A stretch of 64,000 nt of DNA from assembly GCA_030035585.1 (NCBI GenBank), contig CM057475.1:3667501-3731500 (forward strand), written 5' to 3'. A program made the translations under genes and the position numbers. Below are positions 44,911 to 57,804 of this stretch, piece by piece. Each line of letters begins with the position of its first letter. Positions within the stretch are counted from its first letter, which is position 1. The notes beneath the pieces were generated by a model. It saw nothing but the letters and a program-made list of their open reading frames with translations. It was not told the DNA's origin and ran no database searches. This stretch comes from Dugong dugon (taxonomy: Eukaryota > Chordata > Mammalia > Sirenia > Dugongidae).

Positions 44911-46330
44911 CAGTATTGGTAGAGATTTATCAATTTTATTGATTTTTTTCCCAAAGAACTGGCTTTTTGTTTCATTGATTTTTGTCTATTTTGTACTTGT
45001 TTTTGATTTCATTGATCTCTGCTCTTATCTTTATTATTCCCTTTTTCCTGATTGTTTTGGTATTATTTAGTTCTTTTTCTAATTTCTTGAGGTAGAAACT
45101 TAGATTATGAATTTAAGACCTTTTATCTTTTTTAATGTAAGAAGTTAACACTATAAACTTCCCTCTCAGAACCACTTTAACTGCATCTCACATATTTTGA
45201 TGTGCCATATTTTCATTCAGTTCTATATATTTTTATTAACTTTGAGACTCATCTTTGACCCATGGACTATTTAGATGTAGGTGGTTTAATTTCCAAGTGG
45301 CTGGAGATTTTTTATTTTCTTTTTGTTACTGATTTCTAGTTTGATTCCATTATGTTCAATTCTTTTAAATCTGTTGAGGTTTGTTTTATGACTGGGATAT
45401 GGTCTGTCTTGGTGAATTTTCCATGGACACTTGTAAGGAGTGTGTATTCTGCTGTTGTTGGATGGAATGTTCTATAAATGTCAATGACATCATGTTTGTT
45501 GATGGTGTTGTTGAGTTCTATATCTTTGCTGATTTTCTATCTAGTAGTTCTATCAGTTGAGCGGTAGTGGCACAATGGTTAAGCGTTCGGCTGCTAACCG
45601 AAAGTTTGGTGGTTGGAACCCACATATCAGCTCCATGGGAAAAAGATCTGGCAATCTGCTCCTGTAAAGAATACAGTCTAGAAAACCCTATGGGACGGTT
45701 CTACTCTGTCACATGGTGTCACTATGAGTTGAAAATCGACTCAATGGCATTTAGCAACAACAACAACAGTTCTATCAATTGCTGAGGGTTGAAATATTGA
45801 GGGTTGAGGCATTGAAGTCACCAACTGTAATTGTGGATTTGTCTGTTTCCTCTTTTGGCTCCATCTGTTTTTGCTTCATGTATTTTGGTGCATACATACT
45901 TGGAATTATTGTGTCCTCCTGTTGGACTGATCCTTTATCATTATGCAATATCCGTTTTGTCTCTAGCTATTTTGTCTCCTACTTTACCTGATATTAGTAT
46001 AGCTACTCTTGCTTTTTAAAAATTAGTGTTTTCATGATATAACTTTTTCCATCCTTTTACTTTCATTTTACCCTTGTCACTGTATTTTAAGTTTGTATAT
46101 CATTGTATTTGTATGTGTCTTATAGATAGCATATTGTTGACCATTTGTTTTAATTCACTCTGCCAATTTATGTCTTTTAATTGGTGTATTTAAATCATTT
46201 ACATATATGGATTTTTGATACAATAAGTCTTAAGTTGACCATTTTGTTTATTTATTATTATTATTGGTTTCTTTCTTCTGTTTCTTATTCCTCTGTTGCT
46301 TGAACAATTTTTTTAGGATTGCATCTTGAT
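44911..46330 (-). repeat. Ancient L1M-type LINE, antisense ORF2 endonuclease region (part 2)
   Basis: It follows the L1 antisense consensus after the RTE: AGAGATTTATCAATTTTATT, AAGAACTGGCTTTTTGTTTC, GTGTATTCTGCTGTTGTTGG, ATTGAAGTCACCAACTGTAA, CATTATGCAATATCCG, GATATTAGTATAGCTACTCT. An AfroSINE splits it at 45560-45767. It is the outermost layer of the nest. Confidence 0.85.
45560..45767 (+). mobile_element. AfroSINE inside the L1M relic
   Basis: The A box GTTAAGCGTTCGGCTGC and a B-box region (GGTTGGAACCCAC) are followed by a body and the tail TCACTATGAGTTGAAAATCG, then TTTAGCAACAACAACAAC. The duplications AGTTCTATCAGTTG (45546-45559) and AGTTCTATCAATTG (45768-45781) bound it. Confidence 0.93.
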
Positions 46331-47274
46331 TTATTTATAGTCACTTTGTTTTTTTAATGGCAAGAAGCTGCCATCTAAATGTCGGAAGCTTTTTCTGTGG
46401 GAAAGGCTCATTCCAGGCACATCATGTGACTAAGGCAAAATGAACAGGACCCAAGATCTAGGCTTTCTCTCCGGTAGAGCACCCATACCCAAGAATCCTT
46501 TGATGGACTCAGTGCCAGTAACATGGGAGTTTCTGGAAAACAGTAACGCCCCAGATAAACCTCCCAGGGCTGAGAAAGAACTTCTTAGATTTATCATGGG
46601 AAAATGATACCCGCAAAGGAAGGCAGAACCCCCTCAATTTGCAGGATAGTGGCTCCAAATTCAGCCCTTTGACTATAAAGCTATGGGACCCTAGTTTGTA
46701 TCCCAAGCTGGTGAAAGTATGCTTCCAAAAAATTTTGATACTATTCTTCTTACCCAAAACTATCTATCTAACTGTGATCCTTCGTATAATGACCTGTTGG
46801 ATCAGTTATCAGCCTTGCTTGACAGGGAAGGATGGAGAAAACTTTTATACTCAATAGGCCCCCAATAATATAAGAATACTTGGTCATAAGTCCTGAGGAA
46901 AGCATTTTCCCCTAAGATGCTCAGAGCTTATACTGCCTTAACCTTATTCACCATTGAGGTAAAGATCAAAGTCTTTATCTCTCTGTTATGAGTGGAAAGA
47001 TTAAAGAACGGATACTTGCTCAAAGTCAGATATTAATTGAATTAATAGTTAACTCCCTCCTCTATATGTGAGGTAATTGGCTATTCTAACTTATTTCTTC
47101 AATGTTAATTATTTCTGATCCTTAGTTTTTAATCCAATTTGGCCTTCTAGTCTCTGAGGAAGAAGTTTACCGTCTAGTTCAGGGAGATATTGCTCAGTCA
47201 GGATTTATTTAGCATGATATATGATGTGTGTGATACGTAAAAATAATAGCTTCTGGGACTTTCACAGAGATCTT
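46331..47274. other. Unassigned sequence
   Basis: No exon, SINE or LINE pattern was recognised in about 940 bp. It could be a decayed repeat. I cannot name it. Confidence 0.35.
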
Positions 47275-47542
47275 TCAATGAATTTGTTCATTCATTACTT
47301 CCCTTATTCATTAAAGAAAGCCTTGTCAGATGCTCACTAGAACCAGCAGTGCTTCCAAGTCAGGAGCTATAAAGGTGAATTGGACAGTTTGGTGAGGACG
47401 GCAGCCAATTAGAGACTCAGGGGTAAATGCTATAGAAAAGAGGACTAGGAGAAGAAGCCAGGAGATACACAAGAGGGACAGAAAACAAAAAACAAACAAA
47501 AATTTCACAGAGGGGCTACTCTTTATTTAAAAATTTGACAGG
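47275..47542 (-). repeat. L2-like relic, antisense (left of L1 copy 2)
   Basis: TGTTCATTCATTACTTCCCT then CAGTGCTTCCAAGTCAGGAG has the antisense L2 layout. It continues past LINE-1 copy 2 at 55672. Confidence 0.5.
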
Positions 47543-49170
47543 CAGGTTCCGGCAAAATGGCGCTCTAGGCAGAAGCACCACGCCGTCCCTCCACAGCAAA
47601 GATCCGAAAAACTAAGCCAAACAGAGAATATAACAATCCTGAAACCCTAAAACATCAAATGAACAGATAAAGAACTCAGCCAAGAAACAAATGGTGTGAG
47701 AAAACTGACAGAGAACAGAGAACGAGGAGAGATTCGTGCAGAGGTCCCCTACCAGCTAATGCAGCATGGATCCACCATCTTGGACTCCTATCAGAGACCA
47801 GCAAACGGGGGTATGAGAAAGCAGCCTCATGGAGGGTCCAGCGGGAGACAAAACAACCTGTAATTTGCAGTGTGTGCTTTCCCACACCCCACCCCTCTTC
47901 GCCCCAGCTTGGTCTCCTCTGCTTCCCGTGACGATGGTCTCTTGACCGGGAAGCGCTGGTTGCTTGGATTCCACACACCCAAGCGGGTGGCTCTCTAGGT
48001 GCCATTTCTTGGCTGCTGGTGTTGCTTTTTTCTGCTTCTTTTGATTTCTTCCTTGCCTCTTGCCATCTCCCCCTCCTTTCGCTTGAGTGCCTCACTCCAT
48101 GCGCCATCTTTGCTTCTTCTTGAGGGGCTGCGGAGCTCCAGTCGAGTGTGGAGCTGCTTCCCAGTCTGGGGTACCATGCTGGTGGGATCCCGGGGCTTTT
48201 GTTCATTTGTTCATTTTGAATTGTTTGTTTGTTTTCTTTTCCTATTCTTGAGCTGGGAGTCCTTTCTGGCCACGTGGAGCTGCGTGGCAAGGAACTCCAC
48301 TTCAGCTTCCACAGACGTGCAGAGGGATCCCTGAAGGCATTTCTTTTTCCGTTGGTTTTTTTTTTTTTTTCTGTTTTTTTGGAGGGCCTTTCTTGTCTTT
48401 TTTCTTTAACTTGTTTTGTTTTGTTTTCCCTCTTTTTCCCTTTGTCTCTTTCTTCATTGCTCAGTTTCTCATCCCTCTACATCTTCCTTCTCTTTCTGAT
48501 CCCTGAATACCAGCTGTTGTATACCTCTACGCCTTCTAGCCAGGCTGCATTCCAGTACCTGAGAGCAACTGCCCCAGACCTCATAGCTGCACCGGTGGGA
48601 TCCCTGAGAACTTTGTGGTTCTTTAACCTTTCTGATTTTTATTTATTAATTCTTTTCTTTTCTTCCTCTTCTCCTTTCTGTTTTTCTCCACTTCATAGTC
48701 TATCATCTCTCCATTCCAACGGCAAGCTCCCCTAGCATTCTTATTTGTTTTTTTGTATGTATTTGGCCCCTGTTCCTCTCTCCTCTCTCCCATATCCACC
48801 TTAGCTCCACACATAACAATCTCTCCACTGCATCCTGCCTACTTGCACCGTGTACTTGACATCACACCACCAAGCATCACAGGCACGGCCTATTGGAACC
48901 TGCCCTGCACTAATTACCGACCTTCCCTGGTGGCTGTAGTAAGTGCCACAAACAACCCATCCCAGTAACTCCTCTTCAGGTAGACCTGCCCTGCCGAACC
49001 ATATCTGAGTGACTGACCCTGCCAGTTTAAGAAGGAAGCGAAAAGTATTGTGTCCAAAGAAAAGCAAACAACAAAGAACACACAGACTGCCTACTCAGAT
49101 ATAGTCAATTTTTTTTAAAGGGATGAAACAAACAAATCTACAATCAATAAACGAGAAAAATAACTAGCGA
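47543..49170 (+). promoter_or_regulatory. LINE-1 copy 2 5' UTR, one monomer
   Basis: GGCAAAATGGCGCTCTAGG lies at the 5' end and the antisense YY1-like CCATCTTGG at 47775-47783, as in copy 1. One monomer-like unit (about 47917-48195, TGCTTGGATTCCACAC to GGGATCCCGGGGC) precedes the T-rich segment. The long minus-strand open frame here (47676-48290) is a UTR artefact. Confidence 0.75.
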
Positions 49171-50198
49171 ATGCCCCAAAGACAGCAGACAATAACAAAA
49201 CATTTACAAAAACAGGACAAAATAAAACACCAGATGACTCTTCTCTGGAAGAAAATGCACTACAACTACCTGATAGGGAATTCAAATCTCTAATACTCAG
49301 AATTCTCCAAGAACTGAGGCAAAAAGCTTACAAACATGAAGAAAAAAATAGAAAAATTCATGTAAAATACAGACAAAAAATTGGAAGAATTCAGGAAGAT
49401 GATGCAGGGACAAAATGCCAAAATAAATTCACAACTAGAAATTATACAAAGACAATAATTAGAAATCCAAAAGATAAACAATAAGATTTCAGAAATGATG
49501 ATGTCATAGAAGGGCTGAGAAGCAGATTTGAAACAGTGGAAGACAGGATCAGTGGAATTGAAGACAAACACTTGGATACAACTCTGTTTTAGGAAAACTC
49601 AGAGAAAAGAACAAAGAAAAATGAAGAGACCCTGAGAGTTATGTGGGACACAATTAAAAGCAGAAATCTACGAGTGATTGGAATTCCAGAACAGGGGGAG
49701 TAAACAGAAAACACAGAGAGGATCATTGAGTAACTCTTGACAGAAAACTTCCCCAATATCATGAAAGTTGCAAAGCTGGCCATTCAAGAAGCTCAACAAA
49801 CCCCATATAGAAGAGACCCCCAAAAGAAAATCAGCAAGGCATATCATATTCACACTCACCAAAACCAAAGACAAACAAGGAATCCTGAGAGCAGCTCATG
49901 AAAAACAAGAAGTCACATACAGAGGAGAAACAATAAGACTAAGCTCATATTATTCAGCAGAAACCATGCAGGCAAGAAGGCAATGGGATGACATATATAA
50001 AATCTTGAAAGAAAAAAATTGTCAGCCAATAATAATATACCCTGCAAAACTCTCGTTCAAATTTGATGGTGAAAATAGGTCATTTACAGATAAACAGAAA
50101 TTAAGGGAAGATGTAAATTCAAACCAAATTTACAAGAAATATTAAAGGGAGTTCTTCGATCTGGGGACAAACAGCATCAGCAGACAGGAAGAACCTAG
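49171..50198 (+). pseudogene. L1 ORF1 (type A), disrupted
   Basis: It starts MPQRQQTITKHLQKQDK. Against copy 1 it lacks bases just after the start and gains stops in the coiled coil (for example CAATAA near 49455). The C-terminal part is readable at about 49825-50100: SARHIIFTLTKTKDKQGIL, then VTYRGETIRLSSYYSAETMQ and YPAKLSF. It ends at TAG 50196-50198. At least five lesions are present, so there is no functional product. Confidence 0.88.
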
Positions 50199-50623
50199 GA
50201 TGCAGGATCATACGAGCCAGGTACCAATCTAGGAAATGAACTCTCAAGGACATCCAAAACCAAAAAAAAAAATACAACAGGGAATCAGAGCAGTAAATCA
50301 ATAAATGACAACAACATCAAAACAATAAAAGAGGGAATAAACGGCATAGGTATAGAACCTTCTAGTGGAGAGGAAGGCAAGGTGATACCAAGTAATGGTA
50401 GACTGCTTCAAACTTAGAAAGATAAGGATAAAATTCATGGTAACCACAGAGAAAGTTAACAAACAAATCCATAAAACTAAAGATGAAAAACAAAGTCTCA
50501 GCAAAAACAAAACCTACAAAAACAAAAGAAATGCAAAAAAAAAATCCACAACAAAAGTAACTCAGCACAAGAGAGTAAGAAGAACAAAGGAAACTTCAGC
50601 ACCACAAAAAAAAGCACTACAAA

Positions 50624-53600
50624 ATGACAGCAACAAACTCACAACTATCAATAATTACACTGAATGTAAATGGACTCAATGCACCCATAAAGAGAAAGAG
50701 AGTGACAGAATGGATAAGAAAACAGGATAAATCAATATGCTGTCTACAAGAGACACATCTTAGAAACAAAGATGTGAATTTATTAAAAGTCAAAGGTTGG
50801 AAAAAAATATATCAAGCTAACAACTACCAAAAAAGAGCAGGAGTGGCAATTCTAATCTCAGATAAAACAGATTTAAAAACAAAATCAACCATAAAAGGCA
50901 AACAAGGACACTACATAATGATTAAGGGGATGATCCATCATGAAGACATAACCATAATAAACATGTACGCACCCAATGACAGGGCTCTGAAATACATAAA
51001 ATAAACTCTAAGAACACTGAAAAGAGAAATTGACAGTTCCACAATAATAGTAGGAGACTTCAACACACCACTCTCAGTAAAGGACAGAACAACTAAGAAG
51101 AAACTCAGAAAAGATACAGAAGACCTAAAGGGTACAATCAGCCAACTTGACCTCATAGATATATATAGAACACTCCATCCAACCACTGCAAAGTACACAT
51201 TCTTTTCCAATCCATATGGAACGTTCTCCAGAATAGACCACATCTTAGGCCACAGAGCAATCCTCAACAAGATCCAAAACGTTGAGATAATTGAAAGTAT
51301 CTTCTCTGACCACAATGCCATCAAGGTAGAAATTAACACTAGAAACAGCAAGGAAAAAAATTCAATTACGTGGAAACTGAATAATACCCTGCTTACACAT
51401 CACTGGGTAAAAGAAGAAATCAGACATGGAATCAAAGAATTCCTAGAATCCAATGAGAATGAAAACACATCATACCAAAACCTTTGGGACACAGCAAAGG
51501 CAGTCCTCAGAGGACAATTTATAGCAATAGATGCACATATCAAAAAAGAAGAAAGGGACAAAATCAAAACATTAACTACAGAACTCAAACAAATAGAAAG
51601 AGAACAGCAAAAACAAAGCCCACAACCACCAGAAGAAAGGAAATAGTAAAGATCAGAGCAGAAATAAATGAAATAGAGAACAGAAAAACAATAGAAAGAA
51701 TCAACAAAACCAAAAGTTAGTTCTTTGAAAGAATCAACAAAATCAACAAACCACTGGCCAGAGTGACAAAAGAAAAACAGGAGAGGACACAAATAACCCA
51801 AATAAGAAATGAAATGGGAGACATTACAACAGACCCAATGGAAATAAAATGGATTATAACAGAATAGTATCAAAAAGTATACTCCAACAAAATTTGAAAG
51901 CCTAGAGGAAATGGATAAATTTCTAGAAACATACGGCTTATACAAGCTACAAGAAAGTGATGTTGAAAATCTGAACAGACCCATAACAAGAGAAGAGATT
52001 GAAAAGGTAATAAAAAATCTCCCAACCAAAAAAAGCCTGGGCCCAGATGGCTTCACTGGAGAATTCTACAAAACATTTACAGAACAGCTTGTACCAGTAC
52101 TACTCAAGCTTTTTCAGAGCATAGAAGAGGAAGCAACACTTCCAAATTCATTCTATGAAGCCAGCATAACGCTGATACCAAAACCAGGCAAAGATGTCAC
52201 AAAAAAAGAAAATTACAAACCAATATCTCTCAGGAATATAGATGCAAAAACTCTGAACAAAATTCTAGCCTATAGAATACAGCATCATATCAAAAAAATA
52301 ATACACCATGACCAAGTAGGATTCATACCAGGTATGCAAGGATGGTTCAACATTAGAAAATCAATCAACATAATCCACCACATAAATAAAAGGAGAGAAA
52401 ATAATCACATGATCATCTCAATTGATTCAGAAAAGGCATTTGACAAAGTTCAACACCCATTCCTGATAAAAACTCTCAATAAAATAAGTATAGAAGGGAA
52501 ATTTATCAACCTAATAAAGGGCATCTATGCAAAACCAATGGCCAACATCATTCTTAACGGAGAGACCCTGAAAAAATTGTCCTTGAAAACAGGAAAAAGA
52601 CAAGGATGCCCTTTATCACCACTCTTATTTAACATTGTGCTGGAAGTTCTAGTTGGAGCAATAAGGCAAGAAAAAGAAATAAAGGGCATCCAAATTGGTA
52701 ATGACGAAGTTAAACTGTCCCTGTTTTCAGATTATATGATACCATATATAGAAAACCCTAAAGACTCCACGAGAAATCTACTGGAACTAATAGAAAGATT
52801 CAGAAGAGTAGCAGGATACAAGATAAACATTCAAAAATCAGTTGGATTCCTATACACCAGTAAGGAGAATGATGAAAAGGAAATCAGGAAAACAATAACA
52901 TCTTCAATAGCCCCTAAAAAGATAAAATACTTAGGAATAAATCTGACCAGGGATGTAAAAGACCTATACAAAGAAAACTACAAAACACTTCTGCATGAAA
53001 CCCAAAGGGATCTACATAAATGGAAAAACATACCACTCTCATGGATAGGCAGACTCAACATTGTGAAAATGTCAATTCTACCCAAAGCAATTTACAAATA
53101 CAACGCAAACCCGCTCCAAATACAAACAACATTCTTCAAAGAGATGGAAAACCTAATCATTTACTTTATATGGAAAGGGAAGAAGAAGCCGCGAATAAGT
53201 AAAGCACTACTGAAGAAGAAGAATAAAGTTGGAGGACACACACTACCTGACTTCAGAACCTACTATACAGCTACAGTAGTCAAAACAGCCTGGTACTGGT
53301 ACAACAACAGATACATTGACCAATGGAACAGAATTGAGAACCCAGATGTAAATCCACCCACCTACAGTCACCTGATCTTCGACAAGGGCCCAAAGTCCAT
53401 CAAATGGGGAAAAGACAGTCTTTTTAACAAATGGTGCTGGCAACAATGGATATCCATTTGCAAAAAAATGAAACAGGAGCCAAACCTCACACCGTATACA
53501 AAAACTACTTCAAAATGGATCAAAAACCTAACTATAAAACCTAAAACTGTAAAGTTCATAGAAGAAAAAATAGGACCAACACTTCAGGCCTTAATATATG

Positions 53601-54452
53601 GGATTAACAGTATACAAAACGAAACCATCAAAGCACAAACCCCAAAAGATAAGCTAAATAACTGGCATCTTCTAAAAATCATACACCTATGCTCTTCAAA
53701 AGACTTCTCCAAATGAGTAAAAAGAGAACCTACAGAGTGGGAAAGATTTTTGGACAGTGTAAGTCAGACAAACGTCCAATCTCCATAATCTACAAGAAAA
53801 TCCAACACCTCTACAACAAAAAGACAAATAATCCTATTAAAAAATGGGGAAAAGAAATGAACAGACACTTCACCAAAGAAGACATTCAAATGGCCAACAG
53901 ACACATGAGCAAATGCTCGCGATCACTAGCCATTAGAGAAATGCAAATTAAAACCAAAATGGGATACCATCTCACCCTGGCATTACCGGCACGAATAAAA
54001 AACGCTGGAAATAGCAAATGTTGCAGGAGCTGCGGGGAGATCGGAACTCTTATGCACTGCTGGTGGAATGCAAAATGATACAACCATTTTGGAAAATGAT
54101 ATGGCGCTTCCTCAGAAAGTTAGAAATAGACATACCATTCGATCCAGCAATCCCACTCCTAGGAATATATCCTAGAGAAATAAGAGTCGTCACTCGAATA
54201 GACATATGCACACCTGTGTTCATGGCAGCATTGTTCACCATAGCAAAACGATGGAAACAACCTAGATGCCCAACAACAGATGAAAGGATAAACAAACTAT
54301 GGTACATACACACAATGGAGTGCTATGCAACAAGAAAGAACAACGATGAATCTGTGAAGCATCTCATAACATGGATAAAACTGGAGGACATTATGCTGAG
54401 TGAAATAAGTCAGTCACAAAAGGGCAAATATCGTATGAGACCTCTGTTGTAA
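50624..54452 (+). pseudogene. L1 ORF2 (type A), disrupted
   Basis: It starts MTATNSQLSIITLNVNGLN. Endonuclease residues absent in copy 1 are kept here: LQETHL and VGDFNTPLS. Lesions include TAA at 51002-51004, a shift near 51610, TAG for Trp at 51718-51720, TGA at 53714-53716 and shifts after it. The 601-codon open stretch 51911-53716 covers the RT, but its active site reads FSDY (52724-52735) where the family has FADD, so the RT is dead. The C-terminal knuckle is damaged. Confidence 0.92.
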
Positions 54453-55657
54453 AAACCCATGAAAAAGTTCACACACAAAATGTAAAAATCTTTGTTGGTT
54501 ACCAGGGATGGGAGGGATGGGGGGGAAATACTAAATAGGCAATAGATAAGTGGTATCTTGGGTGAAGGGTGAGACAGTACACAATACAGGGGAAACTAGC
54601 ACAACCTGTACAAGGAAAGGTCATGGAAGCCCCATAGACACATCCAAACTCCCTGAGGGACTGAATTGCTGGGCGGAGGGCTATGGGGACCATGGTCTCG
54701 GGGAACATCTAGCTCAATTGGCATGACACAGCTTATAAAGACAATGCTCTACATTCTACCTTGGTGAGTAGTGTCTGGGGTCTTAAAAACCTGTGAGCAG
54801 CCATCTAAGATACTCCACTGGTCTCAGCCCTTCGGGAGCAAGGAATAATGAAGAGAACAGGATACAGGGAAAAAATTAGTCCGAAGAACTAATGGACCAC
54901 AACTGCCAAGGCCTCCACCAGACTGAGTCAAGTAAAGCTAGATGGTGCCCGGCTACCACCACTGACTGCTCTGACCAGGATCACAACAGAGGGTTCTGGA
55001 CAGAGCTGGAGAAGGATGTAGAGCATAATTCTAACTCACAAAAAAAAAAAAAAAAAAAAAAAGACCTGATTTACTGGCCTAAAGGAGACTGGAGAAACCT
55101 TGAGAGTATGGCCCCCGACACCTTTTTAGCTCAGTGGTGAAGCTACCTCTGAGGTTCACTGTTCAGCCTGGGAGTGGACAGCCCCGTAAAACCAAATGAG
55201 ACTAACGAGGTACAGGAATCCAGTGACAAGGGCCAGAAGGCAGAAGGGGACAAGGAAGCTGGTGATAGGTAACCCAAGGTTGAGTAAGGATATTGTTGAT
55301 GTGTTGTGAGATTGTTAACCATTGTCATAGGGCAACATTTGTAGTAACTGTTAAATGAGAAACTATTTTGTCCTGTAAGCCTTCATCTTAAGTGAGAATA
55401 GCAGCACAATTGGAAGAGCGTAGTCGGTGTCACTGAACTGTGCATGTAGAAATTTTTGAAACAGTGTATCTTTGGCTATGTGTGTTTTCATGAAGAAAAA
55501 AAAAAAAGGTTGAGAAGTTAGAGGGTTAATAGCTTGTTGGGTTGTTAACCAATGTCATAAAACAACATGTGTACTACTGTTTCATGAGAAACTATTTGTT
55601 CTGTAAGCCTTCACCTGAAGTACAATAAAATATAAAAATATATTAAAAAATTTAAAA
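54453..55657 (+). other. LINE-1 copy 2 3' UTR
   Basis: A G-rich polypurine stretch (54509-54530) is followed by an internal A-run (55040-55062). One module (about 55193-55480) and a partial module (about 55545-55635) follow, then an A-rich end. It is homologous to 11625-13120 minus one module. Confidence 0.85.
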
Positions 55658-55671
55658 AAAAATTTGACAGG

Positions 55672-55930
55672 TTGCCTAGAAAGCAAAAAGTGGAGAAGAA
55701 TGGTGTTCCAGAGTGTGGAACAGAGGGTGTTCCAGACTGAAGGGACACCAAGTACAGAGACATTGACTAGAGAGTAATGATGTGTCCATGGAAGGTGAGG
55801 AGCTCGGTGTGGCTGGAGACCTGGAAGGAAAGTGTATTTATGGGAAATTAGACCAAGGAGGGGAGATGAGGTCAGATTATGAAAGACCCTGAAGTGCAGT
55901 ATGGAGAAGAGCATAGGCATTAGAGTCTAA
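55672..55930 (-). repeat. L2-like relic, antisense (right of L1 copy 2)
   Basis: GGTGTTCCAGACTGAAGGGA, AGCTCGGTGTGGCTGGAGAC and AGGTCAGATTATGAAAGACC follow the antisense L2 layout. They join the sequence left of LINE-1 copy 2. Confidence 0.6.
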
Positions 55931-57030
55931 AGATGTTCTTCAAAACAGATGTTGCTTTGTGTATGGGGTTCCTTTCTTTACCCTCTTCCCAACCACCCAA
56001 GCAGTTGTTCAAGGTGTCTAAGGCAATAAGAAAAGAGTGGATTTACAAAGCTGTAAATATACCAATGCAATGTCTTCTAGTATTTTGTGTATGTGTCTGG
56101 ATTTAAAACCAGCCAAGTAGGGCTTAAAGCCACTTTGCTCGGGTTATAATATCTGGTGAAGCTTAAGAAACTGGCTGGGGACCAGGCCTTCAGAGTAATT
56201 GTTAGCCAACATCCACTTCCAAGATACCTGGAGCTGCTGCTCCAGCGCCAGCACTCAGACTTTCCACTTGAGTTTTGAACACATCTTGGGAGCATGTTCC
56301 CCAGGGGCACAGTTCAGTGTTAAGAACTTTGAGTACAGGTCTCAGGACAGCTTACCTGTGTCCACTAATAGCGCTTGTGTTCAGACACTCTTTTTAATTT
56401 CTTTATTGGGAAAGAAGCTTCTGGGGTCATTGTCAGTCAAGATTGATGCCTTTTTTCTTCTCCCTTTCCTTTCTATTTTCCTTTATTTGTCCAGAGAAGA
56501 TGATTTATTAAGTACAATAGCCAAAACTGGAAAAAATGTAATACTATGTCTATTAAAACAGCACCAACAGACTTACACTCTGTTTAGAATGCAGTCTACA
56601 CCTAGGCCTGTAACAGCTGTGCTGACAGTCCTGGGATGAATGAGAAAAATGTTAGAGAGATTTAAAATGTGTGACAAAGTGACTAATTCTTTGATGCTTC
56701 ACTCTTAAAGGTGGAGTACTTGGGAAAATTTGACATTACTAAAGCTAAACTCAACAACTGACCAGGGTGGCCAGAGTTTTTCAGGTTTACCTGGCAGCTG
56801 TTTAATGTGCACACACTACTTTGTACATACCTCACATCTAAAAATGCACACACACATACACACACACACCACAAATGTGTACATAAAACATCAGAGTTCC
56901 AGAGTTCCAGAGAAGCTTTATCAGTGTTATCATTGTGTACCTCCCACTTGTGGTGTAAGGAGTGGTGTGGATCAAAACTATAAATTACAACCACATAATC
57001 TCGAATGCCATGATCTCAGATGACTTAATT
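55931..57030. other. No recognisable feature, with a short CA repeat
   Basis: Host sequence. An imperfect CA/CATA microsatellite lies at 56847-56870. The 146-aa frame at 56199-56639 has no recognisable domain and no splice context, so it is not called. Confidence 0.4.
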
Positions 57031-57032
57031 CT

Positions 57033-57180
57033 TTCAATAACTCTTAGAGCAGGGATTTTCATCTTTACTTGTAAGTGAGGAAACTAAGACAGGTTAAGGT
57101 ACTGGCCCAAAGTCATATAGCAAGTGACTCTAGGTTTGTCTGACTCTCAAGCCCATTCCCCACCATTACACCAGAACAGC
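57033..57180 (-). repeat. MIR relic, antisense
   Basis: ACTTGTAAGTGAGGAAACTA, GACAGGTTAAGGTACTGGCC, CAAAGTCATATAGCAAGTGA and the final GTTTGTCTGACTCTCAAGCC are a clear antisense MIR. Confidence 0.8.
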
Positions 57181-57284
57181 CTGCACCTTTCCCTCCCCAC
57201 GGACAATTCAAAGAAAACTAAAATGAAGCCTTATTTTTTACAAAAAGTTTTTATCATTCCTTCTGCCTTCCATGCTTCTCATTC

Positions 57285-57350
57285 ATAAAAGTATTCATTC
57301 ATTTGACAAGTTTATATATGGGGTATCTACTACATGCCAGATACTGCTCA
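57285..57350 (-). repeat. L2 3'-end relic, antisense
   Basis: TATTCATTCATTTGACAAGT then CTACTACATGCCAGATACTG is the complement of the L2 terminus. Confidence 0.55.
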
Positions 57351-57804
57351 CTGTTGAGAAGCCCATACCCTAAACCTAACCTACTGACATGCATCTCCAG
57401 CTTCAGGCTTCCACTTCATTTACATCTCACATGCCAAGAAGCAGAGATAATTCTGCAATCCTGGGAATCAAAAGAATCAGACATTAGAGATAGCTGTAAA
57501 TGTTGCTTCAGTTATCTCAACAGGGCATCGCTTCACCTCCCACTTCTGAGTGGGAAAGCAATCAGGGGACATCTGGCTTGACTTCCCATATTCCCCATTG
57601 CCACCAACACCACTGTTTTCTAGTTTCCCAAGTTTATGTACTGCTGCCCACTTTTCTCACTTTGTCTCTCTTGGCGCATCCTAAATGTTGGTTGTAAAGT
57701 CCTGGGAATCACTCTCTTGCCCCATAAATCAAAGCCCTCAGAAAAGACCTATCCTCAAGCCCTGGAAATCCAGCACAGTGGACCCGGTGCTCCAAGATTC
57801 TTAC
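57351..57804. other. No recognisable feature
   Basis: Host sequence before a solo LTR. Nothing assignable was seen. Confidence 0.4.

Larger units (their letters stand above)
47543..55657 (+). mobile_element. LINE-1 copy 2 (type A), full length, decayed
   Basis: It is bounded by AAAAATTTGACAGG at 47529-47542 and 55658-55671. Parts: 5' UTR 47543-49170, ORF1 49171-50198, ORF2 50624-54452, 3' UTR 54453-55657. It is visibly sister to copy 1 throughout but has a single diverged monomer in place of three, and one 3'-UTR module fewer. Both reading frames are broken at several places, so it is older than copy 1. Confidence 0.95.

Noticed and set aside
47676-48290. 204-aa minus-strand open frame
   Set aside because: It is antisense to the 5' UTR of LINE-1 copy 2, and the equivalent region of copy 1 shows the same artefact.
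51400-52056. 218-aa minus-strand open frame
   Set aside because: It is the antisense shadow of L1 ORF2. It encodes low-complexity Leu/Ser/Phe runs, and similar shadows occur at 8579-9001 and 62169-62552.
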